A stretch of 55,260 nucleotides of DNA from CAVRJC01 sp964505725 (GTDB lineage: Bacteria > Actinomycetota > Acidimicrobiia > IMCC26256 > DASPTH01). The DNA lies in contig CAZDJK010000106.1 of assembly GCA_964505725.1 (NCBI GenBank), forward strand, positions 1 through 55,260, written 5' to 3'. Every line of letters begins with the position of its first letter. The first letter of the stretch is position 1. A model generated the notes under the pieces. The model made no database searches. It had not been told where the DNA came from and saw nothing but the letters and a program-made list of their open reading frames with translations. Positions 23,867 to 33,006 of the stretch are shown here, one piece after another. The position numbers were made by a program, and so were the translations under genes.

Positions 23867-25343
23867 ACCCAGGGGATCCATTCTCATCCAGGGCGAGCAG
23901 GGTAGGAGCGATCTCGCCGAGGAGGTCACTCGCGACCATCCCGCTCGCCCCGGTGCGGGTGCGGGCGCGATCGGCGGCGGCGCCGTGCACCCAGGCCGCG
24001 GCGGCGGCCGCGTCGAAGGGCGCGGCGCCCCGGGCGAGGAAGCCGGCGACGATGCCGGTCAGGACGTCGCCGGTGCCGGCGGTCGCGAGCGCCTCGCTCC
24101 CCGTGGCGTTCACGACCGCCCGGCCCTCGGGGGACGCCACGACCGTCCCGGGGCCCTTGAGCAGCACCACCGCCCGGGCCCGCCCGGCGAGGGCGACCGC
24201 GGCGGAGACCCGGTCCGGCCCCGCGTCGCATCCCGCGAGTCGGCGGTACTCGCCGTCGTGCGGCGTCACGACCGTCGTGCGGCCCCGATCCCCCCGGGCC
24301 GCGAGCAGCCCGGTGTCGCCCGCCAGCGCGTTCAGCCCGTCGGCGTCGAGCACCAGGGGCACCGGGACCTCGGCCACGAGCTCACGGACCGCCGCGACCG
24401 TGCCGTCGCCGCGTCCGAGCCCGGGACCGAGCGCAAGGGCGCGGAAGCGCCCGATCGAGCCGAGGATCTCGGACGGAGCCGAGGCCGCCAGGCCGCCGTC
24501 GTCGGCGGCGGGCAGCGCGCGGGCGATGACCTCGCCGCCCGCCGCGCGGCGCGCGGTGTCGACGCCCGGGAGCTCGCACCACACGATCCCCGCGCCCGCG
24601 CGCATGGCGGCGACGCTCGCGAACGTCGGGGCGCCGGTCATCCCGCCGGAGCCGCCGACCACCATCACCGCGGAGAGCCACTTGTGCGCGTCGGGCGCGC
24701 GCGGCGGCAGCAGGGCGCGCACATCGGACGCGTCGAGCCGGCTGAGCGGCGGCGACGCGCCGCCGTCGGGGCCGAGGTCGATCCCGATCTCGGCGACCAC
24801 GACGGCGCCGGCGTGGGAACGGCCCGGCTCGAGCACGAGCCCCGGCTTGCGCGCCGCGAACGTCACCGTCGCCGCGGCCCGGACCGCGACGCCTCGCACC
24901 GCGCCGGTGAGCCCGTCGACGCCGGATGGGATGTCGACGGCGACGACCGGCCCGCTCCAGTGGTCGAGGCGCGACACGACGGCGGCCGCGTCGCCGTCGA
25001 CGTCGCGGCGCAGGCCGGTGCCGTACATGGCGTCGACCGCGACGTCGGCGCGATCGAGCGCGCGGGTGAACGCGCGCTCGTCGATTCCGTCGGCGAGCTC
25101 GAAGACCGACGCGCGCAACCCCCACCGCTCGAGGGTGCGGGCCGCGACCTTCCCGTCGGCGCCGTTGTTCCCGGGCCCGCACACCACGACCGCCCGCCGG
25201 CCGTACGTCCCCCGGAGGCGGCGCCGGACCTGCCAGGCGACCGCGTCACCGGCACGGGCGACGAGCGTCGCCTCGGAGACCCCGCCGGTGATGGTGCGCC
25301 GGTCGGCGGCTGCCATCGCCTCGGGTGTGACGAGTGGCTCCAT
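23859..25343 (-). CDS. nnr: Bifunctional NAD(P)HX epimerase / ADP-dependent dehydratase
   Basis: Repairs hydrated NAD(P)H. 494 residues, matching the fused two-domain enzyme. The N-terminal YjeF-N epimerase has VVVCGPGNNGADG (about 52-65) and VAVDIPSGVDG; the C-terminal ribokinase-like dehydratase has GGSGGMTGAP, ALGPGLGRGD and the ATP-site ATAGTGDVLTG. ATG 25343 shares one base with the acpS stop (TGATG). Its position between acpS and alr is standard in actinobacteria. Confidence 0.95.
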   Translation of the reverse strand: MEPLVTPEAMAAADRRTITGGVSEATLVARAGDAVAWQVRRRLRGTYGRRAVVVCGPGNNGADGKVAARTLERWGLRASVFELADGIDERAFTRALDRADVAVDAMYGTGLRRDVDGDAAAVVSRLDHWSGPVVAVDIPSGVDGLTGAVRGVAVRAAATVTFAARKPGLVLEPGRSHAGAVVVAEIGIDLGPDGGASPPLSRLDASDVRALLPPRAPDAHKWLSAVMVVGGSGGMTGAPTFASVAAMRAGAGIVWCELPGVDTARRAAGGEVIARALPAADDGGLAASAPSEILGSIGRFRALALGPGLGRGDGTVAAVRELVAEVPVPLVLDADGLNALAGDTGLLAARGDRGRTTVVTPHDGEYRRLAGCDAGPDRVSAAVALAGRARAVVLLKGPGTVVASPEGRAVVNATGSEALATAGTGDVLTGIVAGFLARGAAPFDAAAAAAWVHGAAADRARTRTGASGMVASDLLGEIAPTLLALDENGSPGYG

Positions 25344-25717
25344 CAGACCCCGACCGCGAGGACAACCGCCATCGCGGTGGCGTCGGTGTGGGTGAGCGAC
25401 AGGTGCCAGGCGACGACGCCCCGCGCCGCGGCCCACTCCTCCGCCTTGCCGAAGAGCACGATGGCGGGCTCGCCGCTCGCCGCCCGCACCACCTCGACCT
25501 CGCGCATCGCAAAGTCCCCGAGGCCCGCACCGAGCGCCTTCATCACCGCTTCCTTCGCCGCGAATCGGGCCGCCAGGCTCTTGGCGGGATCGTGCTGGGA
25601 GAACCCGTACTCCCGCTCGCCGTCCGTGAACAGACGCTGGGCGAGCCGTTCACGCCGCAGGAGCGCCCGGCGGAAGCGTTCGACCTCGACGAGATCGGAC
25701 CCGAGCCCGACGATCAC
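25343..25717 (-). CDS. acpS: Holo-[acyl-carrier-protein] synthase
   Basis: Attaches 4'-phosphopantetheine from CoA to acyl carrier protein. 124 residues. The metal-binding Asp is in GLGSDLVEVERF and the Glu in RFAAKEAVMKALG; HLSLTHTDATAMAVV closes the fold. GTG 25717 overlaps the upstream GlmS-like stop as GTGA. Confidence 0.96.
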   Translation of the reverse strand: MIVGLGSDLVEVERFRRALLRRERLAQRLFTDGEREYGFSQHDPAKSLAARFAAKEAVMKALGAGLGDFAMREVEVVRAASGEPAIVLFGKAEEWAAARGVVAWHLSLTHTDATAMAVVLAVGV

Positions 25718-28700
25718 GGCTCCCCGTGCCAGCGGTCGGCCAGCACGTAGACCGGCTCGGTGAGCAGGTCGACGACGTCGACCGCGGCGAGCTGCGCGTC
25801 GTCGAACTCGGGCGTGGTCTCGGTGACCGCGTCGCGCAACGCGCTGTAGCGGCCCTGGTAGCCCTGGAGCACCGAGCGCATGACCTCGGCAGGGAGCCGC
25901 GACACGAAGGTGACGAACAGGAGGGTGAGGCCGACGGTCTCGTTGCCCTTCACCTCGGGCGCGATGACCCAGGTGCGCAGGTCGCGCCGCCCGCGCCCGG
26001 CCGTGACCTCGCGTTGGAGCGCGACCCGGTGCTTCTGGCCCTCGAGCCGCGGGTCGCGGTCGGTGCGCGAAGGAATCGACAGTGAGATCCCGCCGCGGTC
26101 GACGACCTGGATCGTCGCCGCGTCCGCGGCGACGTCGCCCGCGATGCGGTACCGCGTGAATCCGGTGACCTCCGCGATCGCGGGATCGAGCGCCACCAGC
26201 GTGCGCAACGACCGGTAGCTGAGCGAGTCGCGTGCGGCTCCCGCCGCGAGGACCTCGCCCACGAGGGGGACCCGGAGCAGCTCCTCGTCGGCCCGCGAGA
26301 TGCCGACGGTGACCGTCTTGGCCTGGTGGCGGATGGCGTCGATCGGGCGGGTGAGCTCCTCGATGCCGAGGGTCAGCGCGCCGACGAGGTCGTCGACGAC
26401 GACGCTCGGGATGCCGACCTTCCCGTGCTCGACCTGGTACGCGTCGAGGGGCATCACGCCGGTCGCGTAGCGGAGCAGCGACGCGATGCGCGTGGCGGTG
26501 CTCGCGCCGAGATGGCCGTCGTACCCGCCGGCGCGCAGGCCGTCGGCGAAGACCGCCGCCGGCACGTCGATCAACCCGCTCAGCCGGTCGAGCACGTCGC
26601 CGCCCTGGTCGTCGGTCGCGATCGCGGTGCGTACCGCGCCGCGCGCTTCGCGGAGGGGCAGCGCGGAGCCGTCGATCGAGAGCGCCGCCTCGTACCCGAA
26701 GAGGTGGCCCGCCATCGCCGTGAGCACGAACGCGAGCATCGGGTGCACCGCGGGCACGGTGAGGGTCTCGAGGGCGGCCGCGAAGCGATCCTCGCCCTCG
26801 GTGACGATCACGATGGGGGCGGCGCGGTGTGCCCGGTAGATGCCCACTTCCTTCGCGACGTCGTCGGCGTTCGAGCCCGTGAGCCCGGACGCGCACACGA
26901 GGACGAGCGGCTCGGACGAGAGGTCGATGTGCTTCTTGTCCTCGGTGGTGTCGAACGAGATCGACTTGTAGCAGAGCTCGGAGAGCTTGATCCTGATCTC
27001 CTGCGCCGCGATGCGGTTGAGGCCGTTGCCGACCACGGCCCAGTAGCGGCGGCCCGGCACCTGCCGCTGCGCGGCCTCGCCGATCACCACGCGGGATGCG
27101 AGCACCTTCTCCATCGCCGACGGCAGGCCGCGCAACCCGGTGAGCAGCTCGTGCACCCAGCCGGCGTCGACGTCGACCACCTCGTTCGCGAGCGCGATCG
27201 CGAGGAGGAACGCCGCGGCCACTTGCGAGTAGAACGCCTTGGTCGACGGCACCGCCATCTCCACGTCGCGCCCGTCGGCGGTGAAGAGCACGCCGTCGGT
27301 ACGGTCGACGAGATCACTGTGACGCCGGTTCACGATCGCGAGGACGGTGGCGCCCCGCGCGCGCGCGAGATCGACGGTGCGGTTGGTGTCGGTGGTGGTG
27401 CCGCTCTGGCTGATCGCGACGACGATCGTGTCCGACATGTCATCGACGAGATCGAAGCCCGAGAGCTCCGCCGCGGGGATGGCCCGCGCCCGCAGGGCCG
27501 CGTCGGCGAGACGCACGAGCACCTCGACCAGACTCTGCCCGGCGATGGCTGCCGTGCCCTGCCCGATGACGACGACCTTCTTGATCGCTCGCGCGCGCAA
27601 CCGCTCCCGGACGTCGGCCGGGAGCGTGTCGTCGGGGAGCTGCACCGCGAGACGGCCGTCGCGCTCGACGACCTTGCCGCGCAGGGTCTTGCGGAACGAC
27701 GCCGGCGCCTCCGACACCTCTTTGAGGAGGAAGTGCGGGTACGCGCCGCGGTCGATGTCGCGGGTCGTGATCTCGGCCCGGTGGAGCTCGGCCTCCCCCA
27801 CCGGCAGCGGCGTGCCGTCGAACGCGCGGCGGCTGATGCCGTCGAGGAGCCCGGCGCGGGCGGAGTCGAGCACCACGACCTGTCCCCGGGTCGCCGCCGC
27901 CCGCGAGGGATCGGCGGGCGTCTCGCCGTCGATTCGCAGGTACCGGGCCGTCTCCTCGACCAGGCCGTAGGGCTCACTCGCGACCACGAACGCGTCCTCG
28001 GCGAGACCCACGTAGAGCGACTGCCCGCTCCCGCGCAACGAGAGGAGCAGGCGGCCGGGGTCCGCCGCGGCCTGGGCGGCGATGGCGAGCGAGCCCTCGA
28101 GCTCCCGCACCGTCGACCGGAACCCGTCGACGAGGCTCTCGCCGGCGGCGAGCCGCCGCGCCACGAGCGCGGGAATCAGCTTGGCATCGGTGGTGATCCC
28201 GTCCGGGATCTCGAGCTGCTCGAGCTGCGTGAGGTCGGCGTAGTTGTCGACGTCGTCGTTCAGCACGCCGACGACGGCCGGACCTCCGCGGCGTCCCAGC
28301 TCCTCTTCGTTGACCGGGTGTGCGTTCGCCTCCGAGATGATGCCCACGCTCGCCCAGCGCGTGTGCCCGAGCACCACCGCCTCCGCGCCTGCGCCGGCGA
28401 CCGCGCGGTGCAGGAGCGGGTCGCTCCGGATCGCGGCGCGCAGCACCGCGGTGTTGTCGCCGAGCTCGCCCACCTCCGCGGCCGCCTTGTAGACGAACGA
28501 GAGGTCGCGATCGGCGCCGACGACGCGCACGCACCCGGATCCGTAGAGCAGGTCGTCGGCCCGCGTGGCGAGCTCGTGGCGCAGCGCCGGCTCGTCGGGA
28601 TCGAGGCCGTGCCCGCGCACGAGCACGTGGAGACCGGCGGAGTCGCGACCCCGCACCTCGAGCCGGTCGATCGCGGACAACGCGACGTACACGGCGTGGA

Positions 28701-29145
28701 ACACCTCGAGCGCGGCCGATGTCGCGTCGGGCCCCGCGAGGTCGGCGACCGCCGCGGCCGCGGGCAGGCGGTCGTGGCGGACGGCCCAGACGACGTCGCG
28801 CGCGTTCACGAGCGCCGCGTTGAGATCCTCGAGCTCGGCGACGTCGACCTCGGCGCCGGCGTCGAGCGCGGCTTCGACCGCATCGAGCTCCGCCCCGAGC
28901 GAGGCTGCGCTTGCGCCGAGGGCGGCGGCGGCGGCCGGGGACTCGAGCAGCGCCCGGAGACCGGGCACCCCGCGGAGCTCTGCGTCGACGGCGCCGACCA
29001 CCGAGGCGACCTCTCGCAAGCGATCCTCGAGCGGGCGGGCGTCGCCGAAGCGGGCCACGAGCGCGTCGAGGTCACGCTGCAGGGGAACGAGATCCGGGAC
29101 CGGGCGCTCCGCCCGCCGGCGGACGACCGCGACGATCCCACACAT
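25714..29145 (-). CDS. Giant GlmS-like glutamine aminotransferase / double SIS-domain protein
   Basis: 1143 residues, nearly twice GlmS (about 610). The start is fixed by MCGIVAV, which gives the Cys2 nucleophile of an Ntn glutaminase. About 155 mostly helical residues then separate it from RGRDSAGL (165-172). HTRWASVG (261), NAHPVN (274), LNDDVDNY (295-302, where GlmS has HNGIIENY) and TDAKLI complete the glutaminase. FLLKEVSEAP (472-481) leads to SIS1 (522-650; ISQSGTTTDT, VPSTKAF) and SIS2 (701-820). The GlmS C-tail motif reappears only at 939-948 (RHQAKTVTVG), after a 115-residue insert; a further 195 residues follow. It stands between glmM and acpS, where GlmS is expected, so it may be the working GlmS or a relative with another substrate. 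Confidence 0.8.
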   Translation of the reverse strand: MCGIVAVVRRRAERPVPDLVPLQRDLDALVARFGDARPLEDRLREVASVVGAVDAELRGVPGLRALLESPAAAAALGASAASLGAELDAVEAALDAGAEVDVAELEDLNAALVNARDVVWAVRHDRLPAAAAVADLAGPDATSAALEVFHAVYVALSAIDRLEVRGRDSAGLHVLVRGHGLDPDEPALRHELATRADDLLYGSGCVRVVGADRDLSFVYKAAAEVGELGDNTAVLRAAIRSDPLLHRAVAGAGAEAVVLGHTRWASVGIISEANAHPVNEEELGRRGGPAVVGVLNDDVDNYADLTQLEQLEIPDGITTDAKLIPALVARRLAAGESLVDGFRSTVRELEGSLAIAAQAAADPGRLLLSLRGSGQSLYVGLAEDAFVVASEPYGLVEETARYLRIDGETPADPSRAAATRGQVVVLDSARAGLLDGISRRAFDGTPLPVGEAELHRAEITTRDIDRGAYPHFLLKEVSEAPASFRKTLRGKVVERDGRLAVQLPDDTLPADVRERLRARAIKKVVVIGQGTAAIAGQSLVEVLVRLADAALRARAIPAAELSGFDLVDDMSDTIVVAISQSGTTTDTNRTVDLARARGATVLAIVNRRHSDLVDRTDGVLFTADGRDVEMAVPSTKAFYSQVAAAFLLAIALANEVVDVDAGWVHELLTGLRGLPSAMEKVLASRVVIGEAAQRQVPGRRYWAVVGNGLNRIAAQEIRIKLSELCYKSISFDTTEDKKHIDLSSEPLVLVCASGLTGSNADDVAKEVGIYRAHRAAPIVIVTEGEDRFAAALETLTVPAVHPMLAFVLTAMAGHLFGYEAALSIDGSALPLREARGAVRTAIATDDQGGDVLDRLSGLIDVPAAVFADGLRAGGYDGHLGASTATRIASLLRYATGVMPLDAYQVEHGKVGIPSVVVDDLVGALTLGIEELTRPIDAIRHQAKTVTVGISRADEELLRVPLVGEVLAAGAARDSLSYRSLRTLVALDPAIAEVTGFTRYRIAGDVAADAATIQVVDRGGISLSIPSRTDRDPRLEGQKHRVALQREVTAGRGRRDLRTWVIAPEVKGNETVGLTLLFVTFVSRLPAEVMRSVLQGYQGRYSALRDAVTETTPEFDDAQLAAVDVVDLLTEPVYVLADRWHGEP

Positions 29146-29173
29146 CCCCGAAAGGATAGGGGGATCGGGAGAC

Positions 29174-30511
29174 CTATCTCGCCGCGTGCTCGACCAGGTC
29201 GACCAGGCGGCCCGCCATCTCCTCCGCGGTCTCCTCGTCGGTCGCCTCGACCATGACCCGCACCACCGGCTCGGTGCCCGAGGGCCGCACGAGCACCCGG
29301 CCGTTGTTCCCGAGCTCGTCGTCCATCGCGCGGACGCGGTTCCAGAACGCGGTGTCGCCGCTGAGCGACGAGGTGTCGGGGACCTCGACGTTCCGCAGCA
29401 CCTGTGGCACGTGGGTCATCACCGAGGCGAGCTCCGAGAGCGGGACCCGCCGCCGCGCCATGGTGTCGAGGAGCAGGATCCCGGTGAGGGTGCCGTCGCC
29501 GGTGCCCGCGTGCGCGAGGTCGATCACGTGGCCCGACTGCTCACCGCCGAGCAGGAGATGGCGGCGCTCGAGCTCCTCGAGCACGTTCCGGTCGCCGACC
29601 GGGGTGCGGACCAGCTCGATGCCGTACGGCGCCAGCGCACGCTCGAGCCCGAGGTTCGACATGACGGTGGTGACGACCGCGTCGCCCCGGAGGAGCCCGC
29701 GATCGCTCAGGTCGATGGCAGCGATCGCGAGCATCTGGTCGCCGTCGACGACCGCGCCCTTCTCGTCGACCGCGATGACCCGGTCGGCGTCGCCGTCGAG
29801 CGCGAGCCCGACGTCGGCTCCCGCCTCGCTCACCGCGGCGCGCAGCGCGTCGGGATAGGTGGATCCGCACGCCGCGTTGATGTTCACGCCGTCGGGCTCG
29901 GCGTTGATCACCTCGACCTCGGCACCGAGCAGACGCAGGGCGGCACCGGCGGTGCGGAAGGCGGCGCCGTTGGCGCAGTCGAGCACCACCCGCAGGCGGT
30001 CGAGGCGCCGCCCGTCCAGGGCGCCGACCAGGTGCTCCACGTAGGCGTCGACCCCTCCCCGGTGCTCGCTCGCGACCCCGACGCCGTTGCCGCCGGGGCC
30101 GGGCCCGGGATCCGCGCCGGCGAGCACGGCGAGCTCATGCTCCACCCGGTTCTCGAGCGCCTCCCCGATCTTGCGGCCGCCGGGCGCGAAAAGCTTGACG
30201 CCGTTGTCGGCGAACGGGTTGTGGCTGGCCGAGATCACCGCCGCCGCCGCACCGCGCTCGGAAGCGAGGAAGGCCACCGCGGGTGTGGGCACGACGCCGG
30301 CGAGCAGCGCGTCGGCGCCCTCGGCGCAGACGCCGGCCACCAGCGCCGCCTCGAGCATCGGCCCCGAGCGCCGCGTGTCGCGCCCGACGACGAACCCGGG
30401 CTCCGAGCCGAGCACCCGGACCGCGGCGCGGCCGAGCGCGGTGACCAGCTCGACGGTGAGCTCCTCGTTGGCGATGCCGCGTACGCCGTCGGTGCCGAAG
30501 CGCAGGGTCAT
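29174..30511 (-). CDS. glmM: Phosphoglucosamine mutase
   Basis: Interconverts glucosamine-6-phosphate and -1-phosphate on the way to UDP-GlcNAc. 445 residues. FGTDGVRGIAN opens domain 1; the phosphoserine is in ISASHNPFADNG (about 103); the metal loop is DGDADR near 240; RPSGTEPVVRV near 415 binds the sugar phosphate. ATG 30511 is 18 nt after the rpsI stop. The next gene is the GlmS-like protein, so the amino-sugar steps are linked. Confidence 0.97.
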   Translation of the reverse strand: MTLRFGTDGVRGIANEELTVELVTALGRAAVRVLGSEPGFVVGRDTRRSGPMLEAALVAGVCAEGADALLAGVVPTPAVAFLASERGAAAAVISASHNPFADNGVKLFAPGGRKIGEALENRVEHELAVLAGADPGPGPGGNGVGVASEHRGGVDAYVEHLVGALDGRRLDRLRVVLDCANGAAFRTAGAALRLLGAEVEVINAEPDGVNINAACGSTYPDALRAAVSEAGADVGLALDGDADRVIAVDEKGAVVDGDQMLAIAAIDLSDRGLLRGDAVVTTVMSNLGLERALAPYGIELVRTPVGDRNVLEELERRHLLLGGEQSGHVIDLAHAGTGDGTLTGILLLDTMARRRVPLSELASVMTHVPQVLRNVEVPDTSSLSGDTAFWNRVRAMDDELGNNGRVLVRPSGTEPVVRVMVEATDEETAEEMAGRLVDLVEHAAR

Positions 30512-30529
30512 CGCGGCACGCCGGTGACG

Positions 30530-30922
30530 TCAGCGCTTGGAGTACTGCGGCGCCTTGCGGGCCTTCTTCAGCCCGTACTTGCGGCGCTCCTTCTCGCGCG
30601 CGTCGCGCGTGAGCAGACCCGCCTTCTTGAGCGGCGGGCGCGTCTCCTCGTCGAGGTCGACGAGCGCCCGGGCGATGCCGAGGCGCAGCGCTCCGGCCTG
30701 GCCGCTCACGCCGCCGCCATCGAGCGTGGCGTCGACGTCGTACACGTCGGCGGTCTGCGTGAGCCGGAGCGGCTCGACCGCCACGACGCGGTGCGTGAGG
30801 ATCGGGAAGTACTCCTCGAAGGTGCGTCCGTTCACCTTGACCACGCCACTGCCGGGCCGGAGCCGGACGCGCGCCACCGCCTCCTTGCGCCGGCCGGTGC
30901 TCTGCACGAGGGGCTTGGACAC
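30530..30922 (-). CDS. rpsI: 30S ribosomal protein S9
   Basis: 130 residues. STGRRKEAVARVRL near the N-terminus and the invariant basic C-terminal tail ending PQYSKR, which contacts P-site tRNA. The GTG at 30922 has AGGAGG nine nt upstream; the longer frame above it has no support. It lies 13 nt below rplM, the usual partner. Confidence 0.97.
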   Translation of the reverse strand: MSKPLVQSTGRRKEAVARVRLRPGSGVVKVNGRTFEEYFPILTHRVVAVEPLRLTQTADVYDVDATLDGGGVSGQAGALRLGIARALVDLDEETRPPLKKAGLLTRDAREKERRKYGLKKARKAPQYSKR

Positions 30923-30935
30923 GGTGACGTTCCTC

Positions 30936-31409
30936 CTATCGCGCGGCCGACTGCGCACGGGCGCCCGCCGCGCCGCGCGACGCGAGCGCGCGGGGCTGTG
31001 GCTGCTGGGCTGCGTGGGGATGGGTGGGGCCCGCGTACACGCGGAGCTTGCGGATCATCGACCGTCCGAGCCGGCCCTTCGGGAGCATGCCCCTGACCGC
31101 GTTGCGGACGACCCGCTCGGGGTCGCGTGCGAGCAGGTGCTCGAGCGACTCCGACCGGAGCCCGCCCGGGTAGCCGGAGTGGCGGCGGTACTGCTTGTCG
31201 GCGAGCTTGCGCGGGCTCACGTCGAGCTTGGCCGCGTTGACCACGATCACGTGGTCGCCGGTGTCGACGTGGGGCGCATAGATGGGCTTGTGCTTGCCGC
31301 GCAGCAACGTGGCCGCCTCGGTCGCGAGGCGGCCGAGCACCGCGCCGTCGGCGTCGATCAGGTGCCAGGCGCGCTCGATGTCGGCAGGTTTGGGGCTGAA
31401 GGTCCGCAC
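30936..31409 (-). CDS. rplM: 50S ribosomal protein L13
   Basis: 157 residues. RTFSPKPADIERAWHLIDA, then GDHVIVVNAAK and NAVRGMLPKGRLGR, are signature stretches. GTG 31409 has GAGGA upstream; the 44 residues of open frame above are not conserved with any L13. The C-terminus is slightly longer than usual, with a Pro/Ala/Gln/Arg-rich tail of about 20 residues. First gene of the rplM-rpsI unit. Confidence 0.96.
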   Translation of the reverse strand: MRTFSPKPADIERAWHLIDADGAVLGRLATEAATLLRGKHKPIYAPHVDTGDHVIVVNAAKLDVSPRKLADKQYRRHSGYPGGLRSESLEHLLARDPERVVRNAVRGMLPKGRLGRSMIRKLRVYAGPTHPHAAQQPQPRALASRGAAGARAQSAAR

Positions 31410-31453
31410 GGGTCCTCGGTCGGGAACGGCTCGGATCGGAGGTGGACCGAGAC

Positions 31454-31483
31454 ACGCTAGTCGCGCCGGGCCCCTCACGGCAA
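31454..31483 (-). promoter_or_regulatory. rplM-rpsI promoter
   Basis: Minus strand: TTGCCG (31483-31478), 18 nt, TAGCGT (31459-31454), giving a leader of about 38 nt before rplM. It overlaps the start region of the divergent phosphatase gene. Confidence 0.5.
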
Positions 31484-31494
31484 TCGGCCGTCGG

Positions 31495-31500
31495 TACGCT
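31495..31500 (+). promoter_or_regulatory. Putative -10 box of the leaderless phosphatase gene
   Basis: TACGCT, 7 nt before GTG 31508. No Shine-Dalgarno is present, so a leaderless start is likely. It lies back to back with the rplM promoter. Confidence 0.45.
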
Positions 31501-31507
31501 GACCAGC

Positions 31508-32992
31508 GTGGACCGCCCCGCGCCGCTCGTGACCGCGGCACGCGAGGTGCTCCTCGATCCCGCCCTCGGCCCCATCGTCGACATGGTCCTCACCGTGCCC
31601 GAGCCCGGCATCTACGAGGCGGCCTCGTGCGACGGTGCGGTGCGGTTCCGGCGCGACGCCGCGGTCGACGGGACCACGACGGCCTTCACCACCGTCTCGG
31701 GCCAAGGTACGAACCCGGTCGGCGACCAGTTCCCGGGCCGGTTCGCCGGCCTCGCCGCCGAACGTGCCCACCCTTACCCCGGTCGGGCCGAGAACGCGTA
31801 CCCACACGCCTACGAGCAGATCGCGCAGCTCTTCGACCACCCGGCGGCGCCCGACGCCTGCGTCGTGCACACCGCCGCGCACAACTGGGAGGATCAGGGC
31901 GGGCACCGCGGCGAGCACGGCTCGCTCGGCGTGGTCCAGGCCCGTGCGCCGTTCGTCATCGCGGGCAGAGGGATCCGGCGCGACGGGTTCGTACCCGCCG
32001 CGGCGCGCCTCGTGGACGTCGCCCCCACGATCGCGGCGCTGCTCGGGTGCGAGCCGCCGGCGGGCGGCGACGGCCGCGCCCTCACCGAGGTCCTCGACGA
32101 GGAGGACGACTCCCCCCGGCACGTCGTCGGATTCCTGTTCGACGGGACCAACGCCAACGTCCTCCACGACATGATCCGGCGGGGCGACGCCCCGAACGTG
32201 GCGCGCCTCGTAGACCGGGGCACCGCGTTCGAGTGGGGCGCGATGGCGTCGTTCCCCACCGTGACCCTCGCCAATCACACGTCGATCCTCACCGGGCGCT
32301 TCCCGGGTCACCACGGGATCCTCCACAACGCCTGGTACGACCGCGAACGTGGCGCGCAGGTCGTCACCAACTCGATGGCGACCTGGCCGTGGTCGATGCA
32401 GCACACGTTCGGAGGGGTGGAGTCGCTGCACACCGCGATCCACCGGTCGTGGCCGGATGCCTTCACCGCGTCGATCAACGAGCCGTGCGACATCGACGCC
32501 GACTACTCGTCGTTCGAGTTCTTCCGGCGCGGCGACCTGTCGGCCATCCCCGAAGGGCCCGACGACGTGCCGTTCGCGACGCACGGGTTCGTACGCCCCT
32601 CGAAGGACTACGCGTGGTCGACGACCGTCGACCACCTCTGCATCGAGCAGGCGACCGCGATCTGGTCCGGCTCGTACCGGGGCGTCGAGTACCCACGGCC
32701 GCGGTTGATGTGGTGCAACTTCACCCTCACCGACGCGGCGTTCCACGAGGGCGGCCCGTACTCCGACATCGCGGCCGCGTCGATCCGAGACTCCGACGCC
32801 CGGCTCGGCGCGGTTCTCGACGCGGTGGAGCGGGCGGGGGCGTTCGACGACAGCGCGTTCGTGCTCGTCGCCGACCACGGCATGGAGGAGACCAACCCCG
32901 CGATCCGCGGTGACTGGGGCGCGGCGCTGCGCGACGCCGGGGTGCCGTTCCGCGACGAGGGCTACGGGTTCCTCTACCTCGGACCGGAGTAG
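31508..32992 (+). CDS. Alkaline-phosphatase-superfamily phosphodiesterase with permuted motif order
   Basis: 494 residues. Residues 205-460 look like a nucleotide pyrophosphatase/phosphodiesterase: D212 (FLFDGT), nucleophile T251 (SFPTVTLANHTSILTGRFPGHHG), D409 and H413 (TDAAFHEGG), D456-H457 (VADHGM). These are six of the seven zinc ligands. The seventh His, and the PLLV...VDVAPTIAALLG tail that should follow about 100 residues later, are absent after 457; they appear at the N-terminus instead (GHRGEHGSL 132-140, then PFVIAGRGI and VDVAPTIAALLG 169-180). The order fits a circular permutation. No signal peptide was seen. Substrate unknown. Confidence 0.8.
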   Translation: MDRPAPLVTAAREVLLDPALGPIVDMVLTVPEPGIYEAASCDGAVRFRRDAAVDGTTTAFTTVSGQGTNPVGDQFPGRFAGLAAERAHPYPGRAENAYPHAYEQIAQLFDHPAAPDACVVHTAAHNWEDQGGHRGEHGSLGVVQARAPFVIAGRGIRRDGFVPAAARLVDVAPTIAALLGCEPPAGGDGRALTEVLDEEDDSPRHVVGFLFDGTNANVLHDMIRRGDAPNVARLVDRGTAFEWGAMASFPTVTLANHTSILTGRFPGHHGILHNAWYDRERGAQVVTNSMATWPWSMQHTFGGVESLHTAIHRSWPDAFTASINEPCDIDADYSSFEFFRRGDLSAIPEGPDDVPFATHGFVRPSKDYAWSTTVDHLCIEQATAIWSGSYRGVEYPRPRLMWCNFTLTDAAFHEGGPYSDIAAASIRDSDARLGAVLDAVERAGAFDDSAFVLVADHGMEETNPAIRGDWGAALRDAGVPFRDEGYGFLYLGPE

Positions 32993-33006
32993 AGGGCCGT
33001 CCCCCG

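Noticed and set aside
25714..29145. GlmS-like protein as a fusion of two genes by missing stop
   Set aside because: All GlmS motifs are in order in one frame with even codon use, and the tail motif reappears after the insert; a simple read-through would not give that.
26326..29256. 976-residue plus-strand open frame
   Set aside because: Antisense to the GlmS-like gene, whose motifs are clear; no domain was recognised in the shadow.
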